DNA from: 20CM-2-55-15 sp963738025
GTDB lineage: Bacteria > Acidobacteriota > Terriglobia > 20CM-2-55-15
NCBI GenBank assembly: GCA_963738025.1
Contig: CAVTWA010000025.1
Coordinates: forward strand, 447,063 to 511,062
Reading direction: 5' to 3'
Length of the DNA: 64,000 bases
In this document: piece by piece, positions 1-7,572 of the stretch
How positions within the stretch are numbered: position 1 is the first letter of the stretch
Layout of the letters: every line of letters starts with the position of its first letter
Notes under the pieces: generated by a model
Databases searched by the model: none
The model's input: only the letters and a program-made list of their open reading frames with translations
What the model was told of the DNA's origin: nothing
Program-made: the position numbers and the translations under genes

Positions 1-2882
1 GCCGCTTCTTCGTCTGCGGGAAGCACACGGATCGATCCGACGATAGGGGCCGGACCTCTTCCATCGGTTGAAAGTTTTCGAGAAGAGTGCGGCGGCACGG
101 TATAGGCAAAGGTGCTGCTCGATTGTTCTCCAATGGCGACTGTCGTCAATGCGCCACTGTCGTCCCGAAACTCTACAGTTCCAGTCAAGGTCGTGCTGCT
201 GCGATTTACCAGCATCAGCTCAGTGGTCCAGCCGCCGCCATCGCTGAAGTGCGGAACAGTCAGCGGACCGGCGAGCGGCGGTAAGGAGGTATCGATAACA
301 GGAAGCGTGGACATGAGAAACTCACCGCGTTCATTGACCAGCCCGTGAATTGCAACGACACCGACAGGAACATCGGATGTGAAACTGAATGTGCCTTGAA
401 AAGTCGTTCCCGGAAATGTCTTGAACGGTTCTGCGTCGAGGAATCTTGCGATCTGTTGGTTCGACCCAATCGTCGTCGTACCTGAACCTGAATTGTTGCC
501 CGCCCCATCCGTAAAGAAAAAGTGGATCGTCGCTGGCTGATTGTTTGGATTGGCAATGGCCAGGCCGGTATCCACCGCCGCGCCCACCTCTGCATAGATT
601 CGTCCGTAACGCATGGCGGGTGCAGCTGGAACTCCGGCTTCACTGATCAGATCATTACCTGAGCGGTAACTAAAGATCGCCAGACCTGCAGGCGCGACGC
701 TTCCGGCGCCTGGTTGCACGCGAGCGTATCCTGTCTGAATCGCTGCCGGCGTTCCACTGGTCGTAAAGGAAGCCGCACTCCGATCTGTGAGTGTGAACGG
801 GATAACGCTGGAGATAGTGCTGGAGATAGCGGTAGAGCCAACCTGGCGAATGCGGTTGCTGAAGGTGTCGGATATAAAGAGCGAGTTGTTCCCGCCTATC
901 GCGACCCCATACGGCGGTGTGATTTGAGCGGCGGAAGCTGCACCGCCGTCCCCAGCGAACGCGTATACTCCCGTACCGGCGACAGTGCTGATGACACCTT
1001 CGCGGTTTACCATGCGGACGCGAACATTACCGGTGTCGGCAATGAAAAGGTTGCCGGCTGCGTCAACGGCGATCGCCTGGGGGTATGAGATCTCGGCGGC
1101 CGTGGCGCTATGACCATCTCCAGCAAAAGCACCTGTTCCGTTTCCAGCGACCGTTTTGATGCTGCCGTCAGGCTCGAGCAGTCGTACGCGATTATTCAAA
1201 GAGTCGGCGATGAACAGATTGCCGGCCCGGTCCAGGGCAATTCCAGTCGGAAATGCCAATTGGGCCGATGGGCCAGGACCACCATCCCCGCTGAAGCCTA
1301 CCGTTCCGTTGCCGGCCACGGTTTCGATGATTCCGCCGGCGCTGACTTTTCGGATACGGTTTCCTTCAGTTTCGGAAATGAACAGATTTCCGGCGCCGTC
1401 TACAGCGAGACCCCCCGGGGCGCCGAGTTGCGCCTGAAAAGCGGGGCCCCCATCGTCGCCAGAACCTGAACCTGCGACGGTTGTGATGATGCCGTTGGGA
1501 GTAACTTTGCGAACGCGGTCATTTCTTGTATCGGCGATGAAGAGATTGCCGGCCGCATCGACCGTGATCGCAGCCGGGTAGCGGAGTTGCGCCTGGGATG
1601 CCGGGCCGCCGTCTCCGCTGAAGCCCGAGCTTCCATTGCCGGCCACGTTCGTAAGTATGCCGTCGGGCGCGATCTTGCGGATCCGGTGCATATCGGTATC
1701 GGCAATGAAGAGATTCCCCGCTCCATCTGCTGCAATGTTGTTCGGAAAAAAGAATTGGGCGAAGGAGGCCGGACGGCCGTCGTCGCTGGTGCCGGCCGCG
1801 GAGTTAATGATACCTGCCGGATTAACGCGACGGATACGGTAATTGCCCTGGTCCGCAATGAACAGATTTCCGCTTTCATCGACGGTAACGTCACCTGGAG
1901 ACGCCAGGTGAGCGGAAATTGCCGGGCCGCCGTCTCCGCCAAAACCTGGCGCGCTGCCGGCGACAGTCGTGATGATGCCCGCGGCATTCACCATGCGGAC
2001 CCGATTGTTGCTGCTGTCGGCGATAAACAGATTCCCTGCCCGATCCACCGCGACACCGCCAGGATTCGAGAGCTGGGCCGAAACCGCCGCCCCGCCATCT
2101 CCACTGAAGCCGGCCTTGCTCCCAGCTACGGTCGTGATGATGCCCTTGGAAGAAACCATTCGGACACGGTTGTTGTGCTGGTCCGCTATAAATATGTTGC
2201 CGGCTGCATCGACAGCGACCCCGACCGGTTGGTTGAGTTGTGCGGAGGTCGCCGGCCCGCCGTCTCCACCAGAGCCAACAGTTCCATTGCCTGCGATGGT
2301 GCTGATGATTCCTGCGGGCGTCACCACCCGGATTTTGTTATTGTCCGGGTCCGCGATGAGCAGATTTCCTGCGTTATCTACGGCGAGACCCCGCGGTCCC
2401 GAAAGATGGGCGGAAACAGCCGGACCGCCATCGCCACTCGAACCATACGCTCCGTTGCCGGCAACCGTCGTGATCACGCCCGCTGGAGTTACTTTACGAA
2501 TCCGAAGGTTCTTTGAGTCCGCTATGAAGACATTGCCGGCATTATCCACGGCGACGCCCTGTATATAGTTGAACTGCGCCGAGAGAGCCGGTCCGTTCTC
2601 ACCACTGAAACCTACCGATCCGCTGCCCGCGATTACCGTCAGGGTACCATCTGGAGCGACTCGGTAAATGCGGTTCTGATTGGAAGCAATGTAGAAAGCT
2701 CCGGCACTATCCGCGCGAATCGCTAATGGTATGCCGATGGTCTGAGTAAGTGCAGCGGAACCATTAAACGGTAACGCAGGTCCTGCGTAAGTCCTTATTG
2801 TGTTTGGCGATTGAGCAAAACCGGTCAACCCCGATAAAACACAGATCGCAACGGATGTTGTCCGGAAACCGAATACCCTCAT
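1..2882 (-). CDS. NHL-repeat beta-propeller protein, secreted, C-terminus cut by window edge
   Basis: The frame stays open from an ATG at 2882-2880 to the left edge, about 960 residues without a stop. Residues 1 to about 24 form a Sec signal peptide ending FAQ. About twelve tandem NHL units of 50 to 58 residues follow, each with the pattern TVAGNG..GFSGDGGPA..AQL..P.G.AVD.AGNLFIAD..N.R.R.V.P.G. After them comes a module of about 250 residues (ARVQPGAGS, GLAIFSYRSGN, EAGVPAAPAMRYGRIYAE, TGLAIANPNNQPATI) that I associate with acidobacterial extracellular proteins. The family forms beta-propellers that bind ligands or partners; no catalytic residue is visible. The role is probably extracellular binding or adhesion, as an inference. 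The repeats are also visible in the DNA as a period of roughly 160 to 170 nt between about 850 and 2700. Confidence 0.85.
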   Translation of the reverse strand, partial: MRVFGFRTTSVAICVLSGLTGFAQSPNTIRTYAGPALPFNGSAALTQTIGIPLAIRADSAGAFYIASNQNRIYRVAPDGTLTVIAGSGSVGFSGENGPALSAQFNYIQGVAVDNAGNVFIADSKNLRIRKVTPAGVITTVAGNGAYGSSGDGGPAVSAHLSGPRGLAVDNAGNLLIADPDNNKIRVVTPAGIISTIAGNGTVGSGGDGGPATSAQLNQPVGVAVDAAGNIFIADQHNNRVRMVSSKGIITTVAGSKAGFSGDGGAAVSAQLSNPGGVAVDRAGNLFIADSSNNRVRMVNAAGIITTVAGSAPGFGGDGGPAISAHLASPGDVTVDESGNLFIADQGNYRIRRVNPAGIINSAAGTSDDGRPASFAQFFFPNNIAADGAGNLFIADTDMHRIRKIAPDGILTNVAGNGSSGFSGDGGPASQAQLRYPAAITVDAAGNLFIADTRNDRVRKVTPNGIITTVAGSGSGDDGGPAFQAQLGAPGGLAVDGAGNLFISETEGNRIRKVSAGGIIETVAGNGTVGFSGDGGPGPSAQLAFPTGIALDRAGNLFIADSLNNRVRLLEPDGSIKTVAGNGTGAFAGDGHSATAAEISYPQAIAVDAAGNLFIADTGNVRVRMVNREGVISTVAGTGVYAFAGDGGAASAAQITPPYGVAIGGNNSLFISDTFSNRIRQVGSTAISSTISSVIPFTLTDRSAASFTTSGTPAAIQTGYARVQPGAGSVAPAGLAIFSYRSGNDLISEAGVPAAPAMRYGRIYAEVGAAVDTGLAIANPNNQPATIHFFFTDGAGNNSGSGTTTIGSNQQIARFLDAEPFKTFPGTTFQGTFSFTSDVPVGVVAIHGLVNERGEFLMSTLPVIDTSLPPLAGPLTVPHFSDGGGWTTELMLVNRSSTTLTGTVEFRDDSGALTTVAIGEQSSSTFAYTVPPHSSRKLSTDGRGPAPIVGSIRVLPADEEA

Positions 2883-3039
2883 TGCACAAACCTCGCGCGT
2901 GTTGAACAGGCTTGTCTGTGCAAGATAATCGCCAATCAGGTGGCGGCAAGTATTGGTCGCCGCCAATATGAGCCGCCACGGGCGTTCCGAGCGGGGTCTC
3001 TGCCCGCGGGATTTTCCTGAATCAACGAAAATACGCGGT

Positions 3040-3141
3040 CGTAGACAATGGACGGGAGCCGCAGAGTGGCGGATTGTAAAGGTTTGGATGTCGTGGATGT
3101 CACGTAAACCTGTTGCTGAATGTGACCAGTCCCCGCCTAAC
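3040..3141. repeat. Partial copy A of the GGTCTATGACC/CCCCGCC dispersed palindromic family
   Basis: The stretch matches the middle of the complete copies at 11911-12126 and 18481-18700: AATGGACGG, a GCCGCAGAGTGGCG block, TGTAAAGGTTTGGATGT, GTGGATG, GTAAACCTG, then CCAGTCCCCGCCTAACT. The right half of the core palindrome and one outer end are missing, so this is a decayed or truncated copy. Confidence 0.7.
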
Positions 3142-3150
3142 TAAATACTG

Positions 3151-3460
3151 GTTTTCGGAATTACGGTAACGTATGAGAAGTGGATTCGAGGACAACCTGA
3201 GCTCAGCTATTCCCCGCCTAAGTTAGGCGGGGAGACTTCGCGAAGCGAAGGCGGGGCGGTCTGTTCAAAGTTCGCGCGCAGCGCGCTCCTCGTGAATTTC
3301 CGCGAAGCGCTCCTTATTGACCGGTGCGCTTCGCGAGCATCTATAAGGAAGCTTCGCGACTTTGAACAGACCGCCCCCGTCTGCGCTTCGCGCAGCCTCC
3401 CCGCCTAACTTAGGCGGGGAATATTCGCGCTTATCCGAACGTTACCGTAATTACGAAAAG
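3151..3460. repeat. Composite palindromic element, about 310 bp, nested inverted repeats
   Basis: Outer arms 3151-3172 and 3439-3460 are inverted copies of about 21 nt (TTTTCGGAATTACGGTAACG) with one mismatch. Inner arms 3209-3276 and 3355-3422 are about 68 nt long and roughly 90 percent identical when inverted. Each inner arm holds its own small palindrome CCCGCCTAAGTTAGGCGGG. The central segment is rich in GCTTCGCG hairpins. There is no coding content. Together with copy A this fills most of the 653-base gap 2883-3535, in which I see no gene. It could be a non-autonomous mobile element or a folded RNA or DNA structure. Confidence 0.75.
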
Positions 3461-3535
3461 CACTACTAAGGCGGGGACTACGAGACGCTTCACCGTTTGC
3501 ATAAGATTTCCTTTGTGCGCTTTGTGAAGGAAGGT

Positions 3536-4443
3536 TATACAGTTCCGTTCATTGCAGCAGGCGAGGGGGATTCCGGGGCTGCCGCTCCTCCGTCTTCAGA
3601 ATGAAGAAATCTACCAGGGCGACCGGCTGGATCTGGTCGCGCCGAATATGTTTGCCGGAAGCATTCTCGATCTGGAACCCGGAACGGAGTACGAAGCCAG
3701 GTTTGTGATGTCCGATCCGGATGGCCGTTCATGGGGAATCTCAGAAGACAGTCACTGTCCGCACGCGCCCGGAACCGCAACCTTCCAGCGAGGGTCATGT
3801 CTATCATGTATATCCGCACGGTTATAAGGGAGCGAAGATCCAGCCCGCGTTCGAAGGTCTGCTGTGCGCCTATTATCTGATGTGCGCCTGAACGGACTGG
3901 GCCACGGCCTCGCGGCCTCGGGTGAAGCCGGGCGACACGATTCTCGTGCATGCGGGGCTGTATAAATATGACCGCTACATCTATACGAACGATCTCTCGA
4001 TCAGCACCGTCCCATTCGACGGGACGTACTATCTGACTGTCAGCGGAACAGCTGAGAAGCCGATTGCGATCAAGGCCGCGGGAGACGGCGAAGCTATCTT
4101 CGATGGAAATGGCGCCTTCAATCTGTTCAATGTGAAAGCGGGCAATTACACATATTTCGAGGGCCTGACCATCCGCAATACGGAAATCGCAATCTGGGCG
4201 GGAACACAGTTCATCGAAGGTTCGAAAGGTCTGACGGTGAAGCACTGCCGCTTTGAGGATATCGGGATGGGCGTCTACTCGAACTACTCGGGATCCAAAG
4301 ACTTTTATATCGCGGACAATTACTTCATCGGCCGATCGCGGTGTTGCATTGCCAAACGTCAAGGACGGCTTCGCCGGGAAGGCGCCGGACCTGGGTGCGA
4401 TTGAATTCGGTAAGGCGGCGCCGCATTTCGGTCCCCGTCAATA
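3536..4443 (+). pseudogene. Right-handed parallel beta-helix (pectate-lyase-like) protein, decayed
   Basis: Pieces of one protein can be followed through three frames. The first piece runs LQNEEIYQGDRLDL to SDPDGRSWG (about 3590-3740). A one-base insertion near 3741 shifts into TVRTRPEPQPSSEGHVYHVYP. An in-frame TGA follows at about 3889. The same frame then resumes with VKPGDTILVHAGLYKYDRYI and the beta-helix body to about 4335. A further frame change or deletion near 4335-4350 joins to the family's C-terminal signature, GVALPNVKDGFAGKAPDLGA, ending GPRQ. Extracellular proteins of this family usually act on polysaccharides and are several hundred residues longer, so much of the helix is gone. 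With one stop, two frame changes and a deletion I consider it inactive. It lies between two composite palindromes. Confidence 0.75.
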
Positions 4444-4547
4444 ACGGAGAGGATTCCACAAAAAGCACAAAAAGCACAAAGGGAATCGAGGTGGTTTATT
4501 TCCCTTTGTGCTTTTTGTGCCTTTTTGTGCCTAATCCTCTTCGTTAT
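4441..4547. terminator. Long inverted repeat (CACAAAAAG family) between convergent genes
   Basis: Arms 4441-4485 and 4499-4547 are inverted copies of about 45 nt, nearly perfect, built from repeats of GCACAAAAAGCACAAAGGG. The loop is about 13 nt. It lies between the decayed beta-helix gene and the VOC gene coming the other way, whose TAA (4546-4544) sits inside the right arm. A bidirectional terminator role is likely from position and structure. Confidence 0.65.
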
Positions 4548-5428
4548 CCTATCGCCTTCAATTCGACCATGATCTTGTTGTCATCGAGGAAGCGAACGAC
4601 GCCGGGCTCGTCGGGTGAAGGCAGGACTTCGGCGCCAATTTTGCCCAGGCCTGCGGTGACAACGTTCCGGTCAAAAGGGCGGACCCGGATACAAAAGTGT
4701 TCGATGCGAGGGGGCTGTCCGGCTGGAGCTTTCTGCAGGCCGACGCGGGTGTCCCCTTTGAGATCGATCCAGAGCCGGTCCGGGTTGGTTTGCCTCGGAC
4801 CTTCAGTGTCGCGTCCATACACCAGACGGTAATACGGTAGGGCCGCGTCGATGTCGCGGACGTTCAACATGACGTGATCGACACCGAGCGGGCTGACAAG
4901 TCCATTGGTCTCGACGGGAAGATCCGAAGGCACCGCTGCCGTCACAAGGCCGGCAGGCGGCTGAAAGAGCTGCAGTTCAAGTCCATCCGGATCGGGCCAC
5001 ATACCGAATCCACCCTGCGCGCTCTTATATCCGGCCGCCTCGATCTCTTTCGCCATGCTGTTGCGGTCGTAACGCTCCGCCAATGTGCAGTAATGGCCGA
5101 TGCTCGTCGGCCGCGTTCCGGCGGCGCCGATCGCGATGTAACCCACCTGGCGGTTTGCAGGCAAATCACCGAGCAGGATGAAATAACGCAGGTTCCCCTG
5201 AAACGGCTGCTGATGCAGCTTGGTACGGAATACCTGCATGTAGAATTTGGCGCTGGCTGCTGTGTCGGGAACCACCGTGTCCAGATGCTCCAGACCGAGA
5301 TTCTTCAGAGGAAGCAGGGTTGACCCGGAGGATTGGCCCCAGGCCGGCGTCAATGAGGCGCATGCTGCGGCGCTGATGCCCGCGATAAATGTTCGCCTTG
5401 TTTGAAAGTTTCGTGGTGCCTTCGTCAT
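4544..5428 (-). CDS. VOC-superfamily (glyoxalase-fold) protein with Tat signal
   Basis: I chose the ATG at 5428-5426 (MTKAPRNFQTRRTF) rather than the in-frame ATG at 5464 because it puts the twin-arginine motif RRTFIAG near the N-terminus, followed by a hydrophobic Ala-rich stretch and a cleavage site near AWGQ. Two VOC modules follow, at about residues 40-165 (LEHLDTVVPDTAASAKFYMQVF) and 180-290 (VDHVMLNVRDIDAALPYYRLVYG). Ligand-like residues H (LEHLD, VDHVM), H (IEHFC) and E (MVELK) fit the usual metal site of the fold. The substrate cannot be told; dioxygenase, isomerase and resistance roles all occur. Export by Tat suggests folding with a metal in the cytoplasm. Confidence 0.8.
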   Translation of the reverse strand: MTKAPRNFQTRRTFIAGISAAACASLTPAWGQSSGSTLLPLKNLGLEHLDTVVPDTAASAKFYMQVFRTKLHQQPFQGNLRYFILLGDLPANRQVGYIAIGAAGTRPTSIGHYCTLAERYDRNSMAKEIEAAGYKSAQGGFGMWPDPDGLELQLFQPPAGLVTAAVPSDLPVETNGLVSPLGVDHVMLNVRDIDAALPYYRLVYGRDTEGPRQTNPDRLWIDLKGDTRVGLQKAPAGQPPRIEHFCIRVRPFDRNVVTAGLGKIGAEVLPSPDEPGVVRFLDDNKIMVELKAIG

Positions 5429-5990
5429 ACCGTCGCATATTACACCAGGAGAGATTAGCCACAAAAAGGCATAGCGCGGCTACGCCGCAATTGAACAGCG
5501 GAACGAACCTGAGACTCGCACGTAGCCGAGGTTCGTCATGTGGTGTGAGGAGCGAAGATCCCCGCCTAAGTTGGGGCGTCAATATATTTGGCGCAGTGAG
5601 CGGGTTCGCTGTCCGATATCCGTTGACTGTTGTACGACGATAAATGGACTTGTTACGACGATAAATAGGTAATCCGGCCATCCATTAGCGCAACAAGTGC
5701 ATTTATTCACGTACAACAGTCAACGGATATCGGACAACCGATCCACAGTTACTGCGGCAAGTATGTTATTGCCCTAAGTTAGGCGGGGACTTCCCCATTT
5801 CAACGTCCGCCCTAAATCAACTCGGACAAACCAGTCAGGGATTTCGTCGCTTATCCCAAAAAACTGGTTAAAAAAACTAAAACTTACAGCCTTTTGTGCC
5901 TTTTTGTGGCTAATCTCTCTGGAAAGTATTGGATTCATTGATCAATTCGGCATATCTTCGACGTGATATATGAGGCGACTTGGAGGGGCA
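5429..5990. other. Gene-free repeat tract
   Basis: This 562-base gap carries no credible gene. It holds a 35-nt sequence at 5454-5488 (ATTAGCCACAAAAAGGC then TAGCGCGGCTACGCCGC) that recurs inverted at 55178-55212, a composite palindrome at about 5558-5790, and another CCTTTTTGTGGCTAAT copy at about 5895-5912. The ribosome-binding site of the ankyrin gene is at its right end. Confidence 0.7.
5558..5790. repeat. Second composite palindrome with a MITE-like 127-bp core
   Basis: The outer ends are imperfect inverted copies built on CCCCGCCTAAGTT and AAGTTAGGCGGGGAC. Inside lie perfect 27-nt inverted repeats at 5610-5636 and 5710-5736, beginning TGTCCGATATCCGTTGACTG. The 73-nt spacer between them has a further imperfect inverted match (AAATGGACTTGTTACG against its partner). 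No ORF and no clear target duplication is seen. Structure suggests a non-autonomous transposable element inserted into, or forming the core of, the larger palindrome. Confidence 0.65.
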
Positions 5991-7571
5991 ATGTCGGTTC
6001 GATCGGTGACAAACGCATTTCTCATTCTCGTATTGGCAGCAGGGGCGAGCCTCGCGGCGGGCGCGGCCGATGCTCCGGTCTTGGACGCAGCGCATGCCGC
6101 GAACTGGAAGGATGTGCGCTCGTTGATATCTAAAGGAGTTCGGAGTGAATCAGTCAATGCAGCCGACCTTGACGGAACGCGCGCGCTGCACTGGGCGATC
6201 CGGGCTGATGAACTTGAAATTGCGGGTCTGCTGCTGAAAGCCGGCGCCGATCCGAATGCGGAAACTCGCCTTGGTGTCACGCCGCTTTATCTGGCGGCGC
6301 AAAACGGGAATCCCGAGATGGTAAAGACTCTTCTTGCCGCGGGTGCGAGGGCCAATCAAGTGGACCGCGCGACCGGTGAGTCCATTCTGGTGGCGGCGAT
6401 CCGGTCAGGGAGCACGGGTTCGGTTCAGGCGCTTCTTGCGTCAGGCGCCGATGCCAACGCCGCCGAACCGCAACTGCGGGTTACATCGCTCATGGTGGCC
6501 GCGGAATTGGGATATGCCGATATGGTTCGAGGCCTCCTCGACCGCGGCGCTGACCTTCATGCGCGGACGAGAGTCGGCGCTACGCCAGAGCCGAAGCTGC
6601 CCTGTATCGACAAGGCCGGCTGCGGCTCGCATGGTGTCGGCATCATTCGCGGAGGTCTTCCGGATCAGGGGATCCGCGCACCTATTCCTGGAGCCATGAC
6701 GCCATTGATGTACGCCGCGCGCGAAGGCCACATCGATGCGGCGAAGTTATTGATCGAGGCCGGCGCCGACGTGAACGAGGTCGATAAAAACGACATCGGT
6801 CCGTTGCTGATGGCGATCAGTAACAACCATATCGACATGGCGCGCTTCCTCATCGAGCGTGGCGCCAGCATCAACGCTGTCGACTGGTACGGCCGCACTC
6901 CACTGTTCGCCGCCATAGAAATGCGCGATGTGGATCTTCATTACGTCACCTTTCAGCACATGGTGACCGAAGACGATCGGAAGGTGATTTTCGACTTCAT
7001 CGCATTTCTTCTCGATCATAAGGTCGATCCCAACATTCGAGTCAAAGAAGTTCCACCACTGCGCCGATGGATGTATCTGCTCGGCGGCTCGCTGGCCTGG
7101 GTGGATTTCACCGGCGAGACTCCGTTTATTCTGGCATCTTTGTCCGGCGACGTGGACGTCATGCGGCTGCTGCTTCAACATGGCGCTGACCCCAAGATTC
7201 AGACTAATAGCAGTACGAACGCTTTGATGGCGGCAGCGGGCGTCAATTGGGTGGTCGATCAGACCTATACCGAAGGAGAGAAGTCTCTGCTGGAAGCCGT
7301 GAAGCTTTGTTATGAGCTCGGACTGGACGTGAACGCCAAAAACTCGATGGGTTTGACTGCCGCCATGGGCGCCGCCAACCGCGGCTCCGATGCCATCATC
7401 GAGTTCCTTGTTTCAAAAGGCGCCCGCCTGGACCCGAAGGACAACGTAGGACGCACGGCCTACAATTGGGCCGAAGGCGTCTTCCTCGCAACTCATGCAG
7501 CGGTTCCCAAACCGAATACGATGGCTCTCATTCAAAAACTGACGGGGAACCCTCAAACGGCGGCCAAGTAA
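5991..7571 (+). CDS. Secreted ankyrin-repeat protein
   Basis: The start is set at ATG 5991 because TGGAGGGG lies just before it; an in-frame ATG at 5970 has no such site. Residues 1-25 are a signal peptide (LVLAAGASLAAGAADA). Ankyrin units fill most of the 526 residues, for example DGTRALHWAIRADELEIAGLLLKAGADPN, GVTPLYLAAQNGNPEMVKTLLAAGA and MTPLMYAAREGHIDAAKLLIEAGADV. An insert around residues 195-225 carries CIDKAGCG, and a charged insert near 320-370 interrupts the array. Such repeats bind proteins. The gene ends one base before the DUF1592 gene, so the two are surely co-transcribed. A partner or scaffold role for the exported DUF1592/DUF1552 proteins is an inference. Confidence 0.88.
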   Translation: MSVRSVTNAFLILVLAAGASLAAGAADAPVLDAAHAANWKDVRSLISKGVRSESVNAADLDGTRALHWAIRADELEIAGLLLKAGADPNAETRLGVTPLYLAAQNGNPEMVKTLLAAGARANQVDRATGESILVAAIRSGSTGSVQALLASGADANAAEPQLRVTSLMVAAELGYADMVRGLLDRGADLHARTRVGATPEPKLPCIDKAGCGSHGVGIIRGGLPDQGIRAPIPGAMTPLMYAAREGHIDAAKLLIEAGADVNEVDKNDIGPLLMAISNNHIDMARFLIERGASINAVDWYGRTPLFAAIEMRDVDLHYVTFQHMVTEDDRKVIFDFIAFLLDHKVDPNIRVKEVPPLRRWMYLLGGSLAWVDFTGETPFILASLSGDVDVMRLLLQHGADPKIQTNSSTNALMAAAGVNWVVDQTYTEGEKSLLEAVKLCYELGLDVNAKNSMGLTAAMGAANRGSDAIIEFLVSKGARLDPKDNVGRTAYNWAEGVFLATHAAVPKPNTMALIQKLTGNPQTAAK

Positions 7572-7572
7572 C

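Noticed and set aside
1587..2516. Plus-strand open frame of 309 codons
   Set aside because: It is the complement of the NHL array; its repetitive sequence follows from the minus-strand repeats, which give a coherent protein with a signal peptide.
850..2700. Tandem DNA repeat that might be a CRISPR or VNTR array
   Set aside because: The period is about 160 to 170 nt and in frame with NHL units; there are no spacers of uniform size, so it is a protein repeat.
3535..4362. Minus-strand open frame of 275 codons over the decayed gene
   Set aside because: The plus strand holds recognisable beta-helix family pieces; the minus frame has none and is Arg-rich.
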